Source: Pseudomonas sp. FP1742 (GTDB lineage Bacteria > Pseudomonadota > Gammaproteobacteria > Pseudomonadales > Pseudomonadaceae). From it: a stretch of 64,000 nucleotides of DNA. Below are positions 8,035 through 17,228 of this stretch, in pieces. Where the stretch lies: assembly GCF_030687145.1 (NCBI RefSeq), contig NZ_CP117460.1, positions 2,170,001-2,234,000 of the forward strand. The letters run 5' to 3'. The position numbers were made by a program, and so were the translations under genes. The notes under the pieces were generated by a model. That model was not told where the DNA came from, did not search any database, and saw only the letters and a program-made list of their open reading frames with translations. The number at the start of each line of letters is the position of its first letter. Position 1 is the first letter of the stretch.

Positions 8035-9480
8035 ATGCTGTCACTGCTCACCAATCACCCGTTGCTTAGCGCGCTGATCCTGATCCTGATCGATCTGGTG
8101 TTGTGGCGTTTGATCACGGCCAGTAGCAGCAACTGGAAACTGGCCGCGCGAGTGGTGATTTTCGCGTTGTTCAGCGTGCTGCTGTTCAACGAAGGCTTGA
8201 ACCCCATGGCGCCGGCGCCATGGGCCGACAACGTGCCGTTGCACCTGGCGGCAACCGGTTTGCAGATCGGCTGGTGGCTATACGCGGCGCGCACCCTGAC
8301 GGTATTGCTCGGCGCGGTGATGATGCAACGGGTCGGGCACACCGGGCGCTTGTTGCAGGACTTGCTCGGCGCGGTGATTTTCCTGATCGCGGTCATTGCT
8401 GCCCTGGCGTACGTGCTCGAATTGCCGGTCAAGGGCGTGCTGGCGACATCCGGCGCGTTGGCGATCGTCGTCGGCCTGGCCTTGCAAAGTACCCTCAGCG
8501 ACGTGTTTTCCGGGATCGTCCTGAACACCACCAAACCCTATCAACTGGGTGACTGGATCTCCATCGATGGCACCGAAGGTCGGGTCACCGACATCGATTG
8601 GCGCGCCACACGCCTGCAAACCTCCCAAGGCAGCATGGCGGTAATCCCCAACTCCCTGGCGGCCAAGGCCAAGATCATCAATTTCAGCCGGCCCAGCGAC
8701 ATTTTCGGCGTCTCGATCAGTTTGCAAGTGAGCCCCCATGCGCGTCCGCAAACGGTGATCGATGCCCTGGAGCGGGCCATGCAGGGGTGCCGCTTTCTGT
8801 TGGACCAACCGGCACCGTGCGTGGCGTTGAAAAGCTCCGGCAGCACCGGCGTGGAATATGAAATCAGCGGCTTCGTGGTCTCCATGGATCAGAAGCGCAT
8901 GGTGCGCAATCTGCTGTTCGACCTGGCGTTCCGGCACTTGCAGGCGTCCGGCGTCATCCTGTTGTCGAACGTCGAGCCCAACGCTCCTGCGGCCTTGTCA
9001 CGGCAACGGGCGTTGCTGGACAGCTCGAGCATCTTCTCGACCCTGCGTCAGGAAGAGAAAGAAACCTTCAGCCAGAACATGAAACTGCAAACCTTCCGCG
9101 CCGGAGAAATGATCCTGCCGGCGGGGGAGGTCAGCGATCATTTGTTCATTATCGAATCCGGCGTCGTGTCGGTGGAGCTGAGCCGCGGCGGGGTCAAGAT
9201 CGAAAGCGGGCGCATGGGGCCGGGAGAGGTGATCGGCGAGGGCGGGATTTTGTCCGATATGGCGATGCCGGCGGACTTTAAAGCCAAGACGACCTGCAGC
9301 TTGTACCGGATCGAAAAGGAATACCTCCAACCATGCCTGGATGCGCGGCATGACATTGGCGAAGCGATGAAGGCGTTACTGGATTTCCGCTTGAACAAGG
9401 CGCAGGCGCTGATTCAGGAAACACCCAAGGTGGTGCAGAAGAAAGGGTTTTTGCAGTGGTTGCGCAAGCGTAGCGGCTGA
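8035..9480 (+). CDS. MscS-family mechanosensitive channel with C-terminal cyclic-nucleotide-binding-like domain
   Basis: The protein has 481 residues. Four hydrophobic segments fill roughly residues 1-150, the last with the glycine/alanine-rich pore helix pattern of MscS (GALAIVVGLALQSTLSDVFSGIV). A beta domain (SIDGTEGRVTDIDWRATRL) and cytoplasmic region follow, then a CRP-like cNMP-binding fold at about 335-450 (FRAGEMILPAGEVSDHLFIIESG). This arrangement defines the cyclic-nucleotide-gated subgroup of MscS channels. It sits alone between pirin and a REPIN. The ATG at 8035 is spaced eight bases from GGAG and is preferred to the TTG at 8032. Whether a cyclic nucleotide really gates it is unknown. 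Confidence 0.9.
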   Translation: MLSLLTNHPLLSALILILIDLVLWRLITASSSNWKLAARVVIFALFSVLLFNEGLNPMAPAPWADNVPLHLAATGLQIGWWLYAARTLTVLLGAVMMQRVGHTGRLLQDLLGAVIFLIAVIAALAYVLELPVKGVLATSGALAIVVGLALQSTLSDVFSGIVLNTTKPYQLGDWISIDGTEGRVTDIDWRATRLQTSQGSMAVIPNSLAAKAKIINFSRPSDIFGVSISLQVSPHARPQTVIDALERAMQGCRFLLDQPAPCVALKSSGSTGVEYEISGFVVSMDQKRMVRNLLFDLAFRHLQASGVILLSNVEPNAPAALSRQRALLDSSSIFSTLRQEEKETFSQNMKLQTFRAGEMILPAGEVSDHLFIIESGVVSVELSRGGVKIESGRMGPGEVIGEGGILSDMAMPADFKAKTTCSLYRIEKEYLQPCLDARHDIGEAMKALLDFRLNKAQALIQETPKVVQKKGFLQWLRKRSG

Positions 9481-9504
9481 TGTGTTGGTTGCCTGTTCCG
9501 GCCT

Positions 9505-9598
9505 CTTCGCGAGCAAGCCCGCTCCCACATTAGATCTTCAGAAACACAAGTTCTGTGTTCGGCAAAGATCATATGTGGGAGCGGGCTTGCTCGCGAAG
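9505..9598. repeat. REPIN (inverted REP pair)
   Basis: Two inverted 25-bp arms of the type CTTCGCGAGCAAGCCCGCTC flank a 44-bp spacer downstream of the channel gene. The rest of the gap, 9599-9721, shows no gene. Confidence 0.85.
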
Positions 9599-9721
9599 GC
9601 GGCACCATCACTGAAATTCTTCTGGTCTATTGGCATCCTCAACTTCCCAATAATTGGCTATTTGTTCAACCTCGGGGCCGCATTAACGTAGCGCCAACAC
9701 CCACTGTGATTGGAGCTCGCC

Positions 9722-10162
9722 ATGCAAACCCGTATCGATTTCTACACCGCTTCCCCGGACGCCCTCAAAGCCATGATGGCCCTGGAAACCGCTGTCTCGA
9801 AACTGCCGCTGGAAAAGTCGCTGATCGAACTGGTCAAGCTGCGCGCCTCGCAGATCAACGGCTGCGCCTTCTGCATCGACATGCACACTGCCGATGCCAT
9901 CAAGGACGGGGAAACGCCACGCCGGTTGTTCGCCGTGACAGCCTGGCGCGAGGCGCCGTTCTTCACCAATCGTGAGCGCGCCGCGCTGGCCTGGACCGAG
10001 TCCTTGACCCAACTGAGCTTGACCCACGCGCCGGACGAAGACTATGCGCAGCTCAGCGCCGAGTTCAGCCCCAAGGAAATGATCGACCTGACCGTGGCGA
10101 TTTCCACCATCAACAGCTGGAACCGCCTGGCCGTGGGTTTCCGCAAGATGCCTCAGGAGTAA
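9722..10162 (+). CDS. Carboxymuconolactone decarboxylase / AhpD-like protein
   Basis: This 146-residue protein has the AhpD core motif: CAFC (Cys48, Cys51) followed by His55 within INGCAFCIDMHT, preceded by a helix with LVKLRAS. Members of this family use the CxxC pair for peroxide-linked or alkylhydroperoxidase activity; true decarboxylases lack the cysteine pair. The ATG at 9722 follows GGAG. It converges on the EmrB-like gene with only 9 bases between, with no partner such as AhpC beside it. It most likely serves as a small thiol peroxidase. The substrate is unknown. Confidence 0.85.
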   Translation: MQTRIDFYTASPDALKAMMALETAVSKLPLEKSLIELVKLRASQINGCAFCIDMHTADAIKDGETPRRLFAVTAWREAPFFTNRERAALAWTESLTQLSLTHAPDEDYAQLSAEFSPKEMIDLTVAISTINSWNRLAVGFRKMPQE

Positions 10163-10171
10163 CAAGCTGGC

Positions 10172-11764
10172 TCAATGAGCATCGGCACTCGGCGCGGCCG
10201 GTGGTTGTACCTTGCGCATCAAGGGCACCATCGCCGTGGCGAGAATGAAGCAGACCATGATCATCAGGAACGCGTCGCCGTAGGTTTGCGTCTGCGCTTC
10301 GCGGTACGTCAGCAGCCACAGCTGACGCAGGCTGGCGGTGACGCCGATGTCACCGCTCTGGCCGAGGGCGGCGAAGTTATGGCCGACCTGGGACAGCCAC
10401 TGATTCAACGCCTCGTTGGTGCTGTTGAGATTCTCCGCCAACCGGGTGAAGTGCAGGTTGGTGCGGTCATTGAGAATCGTCGCGCAGGCGGCGATGCCCA
10501 TCGCACCGCCAAGGTTGCGCATCAGGTTGAACAACCCCGAAGCATGTTTAAGCCGCGCTGGCGCCAGTCCCCCCAGGGTCAGGGTCACCGCTGGCGGCAC
10601 CGCCAGTTGCTGCGCGATCCCGCGCAAGGCTTGCGGCAGCATCAATTCCCTGGCGCCCCAGTCATGGGTGATCGGGCTGAAATCCCACATCGACAGAGCG
10701 AACAGCCCCAGGCCGGTCATCATGATCCAGCGCAGGTCGATGCGATTGGCCAGAAAGGCGTACAGCGGAATCGCCATAATCTGGAATACCCCGGTGGAAA
10801 ACACCGCCAGGCCAATGTCCAGTGCGCTGTAGCCACGCACCCGGCCGAGAAACAGCGGCGTCAGGTAAATCGTCGCGAACAGGCCGATCCCGGTGACGAA
10901 CGAAAAAAAGCAGCCGAGGGCGAAGTTGCGGTCCTTCAAGGCGCGCAGATCGACGATCGGGTTGGCCACATGCAAGGTTCGACCGATGAAGGCCAGTCCG
11001 GCCAGGCCGCTGACCCACGCGGTGGTCAGAATCGTGCTGTCGCTGAACCAGTTCCAGCGCGGGCCTTCTTCGAGGGTGTACTCCAGGCAGCCGAGAAACA
11101 CCGCCAGGAACAGCATGCTCAGGTAGTCGGCGCCTTTGAGCAACGACAGTTCCGGTTGGTCGATTTTCACCAGCATTGGCACCGCCACCGCGACGAAAAT
11201 CCCCGGCACCAAGTTGATGTAGAACAGCCAGTGCCAGGACGAAATGTCAGTGATCCAGCCACCGATGACCGGCCCCAGCGTCGGTGCCAGCGAGGCCACG
11301 GCGCCGATGGTCGCGGCGGCGATCACCCGTTGCTTGCCGGTGAAGAAAAAGAACGCGGTGGTGAACACCAACGGGATCATCGAGCCACCGAGAAACCCTT
11401 GCAGGGCGCGGAAGGCGATCATGCTCTGGATGTTCCAGGCCACGCCGCAGAGCAGGCTGGCCAGGGTGAAGCCAATCGCCGAGGCGCAGAACAGCCAACG
11501 GGTCGAGAACACCCGGGACAACCAGCCCGACAGCGGAATCACGATGATTTCGGCGATCAGGTAACTGGTCTGCACCCAGGCGGTTTCGTCGGTGCCGGCC
11601 GAGAGCCCGCCGCCGATGTCACGCAGCGACGCCGAGACGATCTGGATATCCAGCAGCGCAATGAACATGCCGATGCACATCGTGGCGAAGGCGAACACCT
11701 TGGTCGCCGTCGCCATGTTGGCGGCGTTGAACGGTTGCGCGGGGGCGGCGAGGGCGCGGCTCAT
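10172..11764 (-). CDS. DHA2-family MFS efflux transporter (EmrB/QacA type)
   Basis: A 530-residue, 14-helix drug/H+ antiporter. Motif C-like and early family signatures are visible (LDIQIVSASLRDIGGGLSAG near residue 40, W-V-QTSYLIAEIIVIPLSGWLS after it). It forms the inner-membrane part of a tripartite pump with the HlyD-type adaptor encoded directly upstream; its ATG overlaps the adaptor stop codon as ATGA. No outer-membrane factor lies nearby, so a shared TolC/OprM-type channel is presumed. The pump is divergent from the FecI gene. What it exports is unknown; an iron chelator or an antimicrobial are both possible. Confidence 0.9.
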   Translation of the reverse strand: MSRALAAPAQPFNAANMATATKVFAFATMCIGMFIALLDIQIVSASLRDIGGGLSAGTDETAWVQTSYLIAEIIVIPLSGWLSRVFSTRWLFCASAIGFTLASLLCGVAWNIQSMIAFRALQGFLGGSMIPLVFTTAFFFFTGKQRVIAAATIGAVASLAPTLGPVIGGWITDISSWHWLFYINLVPGIFVAVAVPMLVKIDQPELSLLKGADYLSMLFLAVFLGCLEYTLEEGPRWNWFSDSTILTTAWVSGLAGLAFIGRTLHVANPIVDLRALKDRNFALGCFFSFVTGIGLFATIYLTPLFLGRVRGYSALDIGLAVFSTGVFQIMAIPLYAFLANRIDLRWIMMTGLGLFALSMWDFSPITHDWGARELMLPQALRGIAQQLAVPPAVTLTLGGLAPARLKHASGLFNLMRNLGGAMGIAACATILNDRTNLHFTRLAENLNSTNEALNQWLSQVGHNFAALGQSGDIGVTASLRQLWLLTYREAQTQTYGDAFLMIMVCFILATAMVPLMRKVQPPAAPSADAH

Positions 11765-12888
11765 GGCGCGCTGGCCACGGTTGGGGTTTGTGCTTCAGGC
11801 TCGGCGCGGGTGTCCACTTCGGCCGTCACCGACAGGCCTGGACGCAGATGACCGAGTACGCCATCCGCCGGGTCGAGCAGGATCCGCACCGGCACCCGCT
11901 GGACGATTTTGGTGAAGTTACCGGTGGCGTTTTCCGGTGGCAGCACGCTGAACTGCGAACCGCTGGCCGGCGCCAGGCTGTCCAGATGCCCGTGGAATTC
12001 ACGCCCCTTGAGCACGTCGGCATGCACGATCACACGTTGGCCCGGCGTCATCCGCGCTAGCTGATCCTCCTTGAAATTGGCATCGACCCACAGCCCGCTG
12101 GCCGGCACCACCGATAACAACTGCGAACCGGCCTGGGCGTAAGCGCCGACCCGCGCCCGACGATTGCCGATCACGCCATCGACGGGGGCTTTCAACTCGG
12201 TGTAGCCGACGTTCAACTGCGCCAGATCACGCTCGGCCCGCGCCTGTACCAATGCGGCACGGGCTTGTTGTTTCTGGGTTTCGATCACGTTCAACTGGCG
12301 TTGCGCGGCCAGCAGTTCGGCCTGGGCCCGGGCACTCTGCGCCTGGGCCGTCTTGAAGGTGGCGTCGGCCCGTTGCGCGCTTTCCACCGAGACGGCATTG
12401 CTGCCCACCAGGCGTTTGTAGCGGGCGTTATCGTCCCGCGAGCGCGCGGTTTCGGCGCCCGCGGCATCGATACCGGCGCGGGCCTGGCCGATCACCGCGT
12501 GTTGCAGTTGTTCGGTGGCGTCGAGGTTGGCGAGCAACGCTTCTTCAGCGGCCACCGCGCCTTCGGCCTTGGCCAGGTTGGCGCGATAGTCACGGGCGTC
12601 GAGCCGGATCAGCACATCGCCGGCCTTGACCCTCTGGTTGTCGGTCACCAGCACTTCTTCGATATAGCCGGCAACCTTCGGGCCGATCACCGTGACGTCG
12701 CCACCAATGTAGGCATCGTCGGTTTCTTCGATGAAGCGTCCGGCAGTCCACCAATGGTTCGCGTACAGCCCGATAAACATCAGGGCAGCGATGGTTGCCG
12801 TCAGCAGCACCAGCCGTCTCAGCAGGGGAGGCTTGGGTGGGGTCGCTGCGACGGCAAGGTCGGGTTCGAGGCTGGGCATGCTGGTCAT
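11761..12888 (-). CDS. HlyD/EmrA-family membrane-fusion adaptor
   Basis: The protein has 375 residues with one N-terminal membrane helix (about 27-45), a biotinyl-lipoyl-like half motif (VTVIGPKVAGYIEEVLVTDNQRVKAGD), a long alanine/glutamine-rich coiled-coil hairpin (about 100-210) and the second lipoyl half (ELKAPVDGVIGNRRARVGAYAQAGSQL). These features place it with EmrA-like periplasmic adaptors that link the inner-membrane transporter to an outer-membrane channel. The gene is first of the two-gene operon. No strong ribosome-binding site is seen at 12888, and the in-frame ATG at 12880 could be used instead. Confidence 0.9.
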   Translation of the reverse strand: MTSMPSLEPDLAVAATPPKPPLLRRLVLLTATIAALMFIGLYANHWWTAGRFIEETDDAYIGGDVTVIGPKVAGYIEEVLVTDNQRVKAGDVLIRLDARDYRANLAKAEGAVAAEEALLANLDATEQLQHAVIGQARAGIDAAGAETARSRDDNARYKRLVGSNAVSVESAQRADATFKTAQAQSARAQAELLAAQRQLNVIETQKQQARAALVQARAERDLAQLNVGYTELKAPVDGVIGNRRARVGAYAQAGSQLLSVVPASGLWVDANFKEDQLARMTPGQRVIVHADVLKGREFHGHLDSLAPASGSQFSVLPPENATGNFTKIVQRVPVRILLDPADGVLGHLRPGLSVTAEVDTRAEPEAQTPTVASAP

Positions 12889-13062
12889 GGAGAAATACCT
12901 ATGGGAAACGAGGCTTTATTATGCGTGTAATATGACGCAGGTAATATTTTGTGACAATGGGTTTTTGTTACCGGTCGTCTGGTGCTCCTCCCAAGTGGAA
13001 TCCATTGCTTCCAGTTAATAGGAAGCATTACTATTCGCACCTTATCCCTACAGCACGCCGCA
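12889..13062. promoter_or_regulatory. Divergent promoter region between the efflux pair and fecI
   Basis: The region is AT-rich by comparison with its surroundings. GTAATAT occurs twice, at 12927-12933 and 12941-12947, a 14-bp period that could be an operator for the pump genes. On the fecI side, AATAG and CTATT (13018-13022 and 13032-13036) enclose a weak Fur-box-like sequence. Neither is strong evidence. Confidence 0.35.
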
Positions 13063-13563
13063 ATGACCCCCAAACTGCCCCGCAGACCCGGCTTTTTCGA
13101 GCATTACGAAGAGTTGATCGGCACCTGGACCCGTCGCCTGCGAAATCGTCAGCAGGCCGAGGACCTGGCCCATGACACCTTCGTGCGGGTGCTCGAGTCC
13201 GATTCGGCGGCGGTGCAGCAACCTCGGGCGTATTTGCACCAGACTGCGCGCAACATTGCGGTGGACGGTTATCGGCGTGAGGATCGGCGGGGCGCCATGG
13301 AGTCGGAGGCGATCGATCACAGTGTGTCGTCGTCCGGCGACCCGGAGCATTTCATGCACGCGATCCAGTTGGCCGATTCCATCGAACGGGCGCTCACCGA
13401 GTTGCCGCTCAACTGCCGCAAAGTGTTCGTCTGGCAGAAGATCGAAGGCCTGACCCAGGCCGAAATCGCCGAGCGACTGGGGCTGTCCAGGAACATGGTG
13501 GAAAAGTATATGATCCGCACCCTGCGGCATCTGCGTGATCGTCTGGACGGGTCACAGCCATGA
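13063..13563 (+). CDS. fecI: ECF-subfamily RNA polymerase sigma factor, FecI type
   Basis: The 166-residue protein contains sigma region 2 (QAEDLAHDTFVRVLES, then YLHQTARNIAVDGYRRE) and region 4 (LPLNCRKVFVWQKIEGLTQAEIAERLGLSRNMVEKYM). These match iron-starvation sigma factors. It should be held inactive by the FecR protein encoded 58 bases downstream and, when the FecA receptor binds its ligand, direct transcription of fecA. The ATG at 13063 starts the conserved sequence; an in-frame start at 12982 would add a segment with no family likeness. Fur control is typical for the family, but only a weak candidate site is visible. Confidence 0.9.
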   Translation: MTPKLPRRPGFFEHYEELIGTWTRRLRNRQQAEDLAHDTFVRVLESDSAAVQQPRAYLHQTARNIAVDGYRREDRRGAMESEAIDHSVSSSGDPEHFMHAIQLADSIERALTELPLNCRKVFVWQKIEGLTQAEIAERLGLSRNMVEKYMIRTLRHLRDRLDGSQP

Positions 13564-13621
13564 TGTTGCGTCGTCCCGAACAGATCGCCGGCTTCTCATC
13601 CCCAGCCAAGCAGGACTTTCC

Positions 13622-14596
13622 ATGATGGATACTCGTGATTGTGCGTGCGGGCAAACAACGGTTCGCGACGACGCGGCGCGGTGGTTTGTGCGTTTGCAGG
13701 AACCTGCCGTCAGCGCCGAAGAGCAGCGCCGCTTCGAGATCTGGCTGGACGAACATCCTCAGCATCGCAACGAATATCAGATACTGCAGAACCTGTGGGC
13801 GGCGGCCGATCGATTGCCGGCCAAGCGCCTGCACGCCTTGTGTGAAACCCCGGTGGCACTCCGTAAACGTCGTCCGCTGGTGCGTTACGCGGTAGCCGCC
13901 AGCGTGTTGGCGGTGGCGCTCGGCCTGGGGCTGTTCAGCGGCTTGAACCCTCCGGCGACCTACACGGCTGAATATTCCACGGCCCTTGGCGAGCGTCGTC
14001 ATGTGGCGTTGCCGGACGGTTCGGTGATCGACCTGAACAGCCGCAGCCGGGTGCAGGTGCGCTATGAAAAGGATCGTCGCGGCATCGAGTTGACGCAAGG
14101 CGAGGCGATGTTCAGCGTCGAGCACGACAGCAGTCGACCGTTCGTGGTCGAGGCGGGCAGCGGCAAGGTCACGGTCACCGGCACCCGGTTCGATGTGCGC
14201 CGCGACAGCGCCGAAACCAGGGTCGCGGTGGAGCAGGGCACGGTCAGGGTTCAAGGGGGCGGCGATGATTTCGTCAGCCTCACCGCCGGCTTCGGCACTC
14301 GCATCAATGCCCAGGGCAAGGTGGCCGCCGCCTATGCGGTCAACCCGGCGGAACTGACCGCATGGCGCAGCGGCAAACTGGTGTTCAACAACGCCAGCCT
14401 CAGCGATGTGGCCGAGGAAGTGTCGCGCTATCGGGAGAAACCGCTGACGGTCGGCAGCGCCAACGTGGGCAACCTGCGCCTGACCAGCGTGTTCAAATCC
14501 GACAACACCGACGCGCTGCTCAAGGCCTTGCCGAGCATTCTGCCGGTGGCCATCCGCACCCTCGATGACGGCAGCCAGGAAATAGTTGCCCGATAG
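13622..14596 (+). CDS. fecR: FecR-type anti-sigma regulator
   Basis: The protein has 324 residues. An N-terminal cytoplasmic domain (DDAARWFVRLQEPAVSAEEQRRFEIWLDEHPQH, typical DUF4880/FecR_N) precedes one membrane helix (about 90-105) and the periplasmic FecR domain (TALGERRHVALPDGSVIDLNSRSRV). It transmits the signal from the receptor's N-terminal domain to the sigma factor. Two adjacent ATGs exist at 13622 and 13625; AGGA nine bases upstream fits the first. The gene lies between fecI and fecA in the order normal for such modules. Confidence 0.92.
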   Translation: MMDTRDCACGQTTVRDDAARWFVRLQEPAVSAEEQRRFEIWLDEHPQHRNEYQILQNLWAAADRLPAKRLHALCETPVALRKRRPLVRYAVAASVLAVALGLGLFSGLNPPATYTAEYSTALGERRHVALPDGSVIDLNSRSRVQVRYEKDRRGIELTQGEAMFSVEHDSSRPFVVEAGSGKVTVTGTRFDVRRDSAETRVAVEQGTVRVQGGGDDFVSLTAGFGTRINAQGKVAAAYAVNPAELTAWRSGKLVFNNASLSDVAEEVSRYREKPLTVGSANVGNLRLTSVFKSDNTDALLKALPSILPVAIRTLDDGSQEIVAR

Positions 14597-14693
14597 ATTC
14601 AGGTTTTTTTCGAGTTCTTCGTCTTCTTGTCCAACTGCAACTGGTTTGCATTAACAGACGCACACTCTTGCGATCCACAGGACAACGTTCGAC

Positions 14694-17117
14694 GTGAAGA
14701 AAACCACCGCTAAAAATAACAAATCATCCTGGCTGCCCCTCGCGCTCGCCCTGGCGGTCAGCTCGGCGCTGCCTCAGGCATTCGCCGCCGACGCCATTCA
14801 TATTCAGGCGCAGCCATTGGGCCAGGCCTTGAGTCAGTTGGGCCAGCAAACCTCGCTGCAGGTTTTTTTCAGCCCGGAACTGGTGGCCGGCAAACAGGCC
14901 CCGGCAGTGGACGGTAACCTCTCGCCGGAACAGGCTTTGCGCCAATTGCTGCAAGGCAGCGGTCTGCAATACCAGATCGATGAAGGTTCGGTCACGCTGA
15001 CGCCGGCACCGACTTCCGCCTCAAATGGCCCGCTGGAACTGGGTGTGACCGACATCAAGGTAGTTGGTGACTGGCTCGGTGACGCCGATGCCGCCGTGGT
15101 GCAAAACCATCCTGGCGCGCGCACGGTGATTCGCCGTGAAGCGATGGTCGAGCAGGGCGCCATGAACGTCGGCGACGTATTGCGGCGTGTACCCGGCGTG
15201 CAAGTGCAGGACGCCAACGGCACCGGCGGCAGCGACATTTCCCTGAACGTCGGCGTGCGCGGCCTGACCTCGCGCCTGTCGCCACGCTCCACCGTGCTGA
15301 TCGACGGCGTGCCGGCTGCCTTCGCCCCTTACGGCCAGCCACAGCTGTCGATGGCGCCGATTTCCTCCGGCAACCTCGACAGCATCGATGTGGTGCGCGG
15401 TGCCGGTTCGGTGCGTTATGGGCCGCAGAACGTCGGTGGCGTGATCAACTTCGTCACCCGCGCGATTCCGGAGAAAGCCACCGGTGAAATCGGCACCACC
15501 CTGGAAACCACCCAGCGCGGTGGCTGGAAACACATCGACACCGCGTTTCTCGGCGGCACTGCTGATAACGGCATGGGCGTGGCGCTGTTGTATTCCGGGG
15601 TGAACGGCAACGGTTATCGCAAAAGCAACAACGGCAATGACATCGACGACGTGATCCTCAAGACTCACTGGGCGCCCACTGATCAGGACGATTTCAGCCT
15701 CAACTTCCATTACTACGATGCCAGCGCCGACATGCCCGGCGGCCTGACGCAGAAGCAGTACGACGCCGATCCGTTCCAGTCCGACCGCGACCATGACAAC
15801 TTCAGCGGCCGCCGCAAGGACGTGTCGTTCAAGTGGGCGCGGCAGATCGACGACCGTACCCAGGCCGAAGTGCTGACCTACTATTCCGACAGCTTCCGTG
15901 GCAGCACCATCGCCGCGCGCGACCAGAAAACCCTCAGCTCTTATCCACGCACGTACTACACCTTCGGTATCGAACCGCGGGTGTCCCATGTGTTCGACCT
16001 GGGCCCGACCACGCAGGAAGCCAGCGTCGGTTATCGCTACCTCAAAGAAGGCATGCACGAAGAGTCGAGCCGTCTGGCACTGGTGAACAATCAGCCGGTG
16101 GTCAGCAAAACTTCCGATGGTCATGTGTTCCAGGACCGCACCGGGGGCACCGAAGCCCACGCCGTTTACCTCGATGACAAGATCGACGTCGGCAACTGGA
16201 CCGTGACCCCCGGCATCCGTTTTGAAAGCATCAGCACCGAATGGCACGACAGACCGGTGCTCGACACCGCCGGCAAACCTGTACAGGAAAAACGCCGCAG
16301 CATCGACAGCAACGAGCCGCTGCCGGCCCTGAGCGTGATGTATCACCTGTCCGAGGCCTGGAAACTGTTCGCCAACTACGAAACCTCGTTCGGCAGCCTG
16401 CAATATTTCCAGCTCGGCCAGGGTGGTTCGGGTGACAACACCGCCAATGGCTTGAGCCCGGAAAAGGCCAAGACCTACGAGCTCGGTACGCGCTACAACG
16501 ATGACGTGTGGGGCGGGGAAGTGACGCTGTTCTACATCGACTTCGATGACGAACTGCAATACATCAGCAACGACGTGGGCTGGACCAACCTTGGCGCCAC
16601 CAAGCACCAGGGCCTTGAAGCGTCGGTGCATTACGACCTGTCGGCGCTCAACCCGATGCTTGACGGCCTGACCGCCAACGCCGGTTTCACCTACACCCGC
16701 GCCACCTACGAAGGCGAGATCCCGGGCTTCAAGGGCCGTGATCTGCCGTTCTACTCGCGTCAGGTGGCCACCGCCGGGCTGCGTTACGACATCAACCGCT
16801 GGACCTACAACCTCGATGCCTTTGCCCAGTCCAAACAGCGTTCGCCGGGGACCGGTGTGAATGCCGATGGCAGCTTCAGCGGCAACTACATCACCGAAGG
16901 TTCCGCAGACGGTCAGTACGGCGATATTCCGGGTTACGTGACCTGGAACGTGCGCGGCGGTTATGACTTCGGTTCGCAGCTGTCGAACCTGAAAGTTGGC
17001 GCCGGGGTGAAAAACATTTTCGACAAGCAGTATTTCACCCGTTCCAGCGACAACAACTCGGGGATGTACGTCGGCGCGCCACGCACGTTCTTTGTGCAGG
17101 CCAGCGTTGGGTTCTGA
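14694..17117 (+). CDS. fecA: TonB-dependent ferric-citrate-type receptor with signalling domain
   Basis: The 807-residue outer-membrane receptor starts at GTG after AGGAC. A signal peptide ends near ALPQAFA, an STN signalling domain (about 35-105) follows, then plug and a 22-strand barrel ending in the terminal Phe. Long stretches match E. coli FecA, including STVLIDGVPAAFAPYGQPQL in the plug, YDASADMPGGL and TEAHAVYLDDKIDVGNWT in the barrel. It should import ferric dicitrate and signal through FecR to FecI. No fecBCDE-like ABC genes follow; a REPIN and an unrelated MFS gene do. The receptor class is certain; citrate as ligand is inferred from likeness. Confidence 0.92.
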   Translation: MKKTTAKNNKSSWLPLALALAVSSALPQAFAADAIHIQAQPLGQALSQLGQQTSLQVFFSPELVAGKQAPAVDGNLSPEQALRQLLQGSGLQYQIDEGSVTLTPAPTSASNGPLELGVTDIKVVGDWLGDADAAVVQNHPGARTVIRREAMVEQGAMNVGDVLRRVPGVQVQDANGTGGSDISLNVGVRGLTSRLSPRSTVLIDGVPAAFAPYGQPQLSMAPISSGNLDSIDVVRGAGSVRYGPQNVGGVINFVTRAIPEKATGEIGTTLETTQRGGWKHIDTAFLGGTADNGMGVALLYSGVNGNGYRKSNNGNDIDDVILKTHWAPTDQDDFSLNFHYYDASADMPGGLTQKQYDADPFQSDRDHDNFSGRRKDVSFKWARQIDDRTQAEVLTYYSDSFRGSTIAARDQKTLSSYPRTYYTFGIEPRVSHVFDLGPTTQEASVGYRYLKEGMHEESSRLALVNNQPVVSKTSDGHVFQDRTGGTEAHAVYLDDKIDVGNWTVTPGIRFESISTEWHDRPVLDTAGKPVQEKRRSIDSNEPLPALSVMYHLSEAWKLFANYETSFGSLQYFQLGQGGSGDNTANGLSPEKAKTYELGTRYNDDVWGGEVTLFYIDFDDELQYISNDVGWTNLGATKHQGLEASVHYDLSALNPMLDGLTANAGFTYTRATYEGEIPGFKGRDLPFYSRQVATAGLRYDINRWTYNLDAFAQSKQRSPGTGVNADGSFSGNYITEGSADGQYGDIPGYVTWNVRGGYDFGSQLSNLKVGAGVKNIFDKQYFTRSSDNNSGMYVGAPRTFFVQASVGF

Positions 17118-17134
17118 TCGACCGAGTTAACTTT

Positions 17135-17225
17135 ATCGCGGGCAAGCCCGCTCCCACATGGATCTTCAGTGAACACAGATTTTGTGTACGCCAACGATCC
17201 TGTGGGAGCGGGCTTGCCCGCGAAG
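17135..17225. repeat. REPIN
   Basis: The inverted arms ATCGCGGGCAAGCCCGCTCC and its complement flank a spacer. The element fills the gap between fecA and the converging MFS gene. Confidence 0.85.
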
Positions 17226-17228
17226 CTT

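Noticed and set aside
10175..11851. A long open frame on the plus strand, opposite the efflux pair
   Set aside because: It lies antisense to a well-conserved transporter, is rich in Arg, Gln and His, lacks family likeness and has no ribosome-binding site. It is a by-product of high GC codon bias.
13018..13036. Possible Fur box before fecI
   Set aside because: About ten of nineteen bases match the Fur consensus, too few in this AT-rich stretch to claim as a site.
15021..16631. A 536-codon open frame opposite fecA
   Set aside because: The composition is a mirror of the receptor gene's third-position GC, with no domain recognised.
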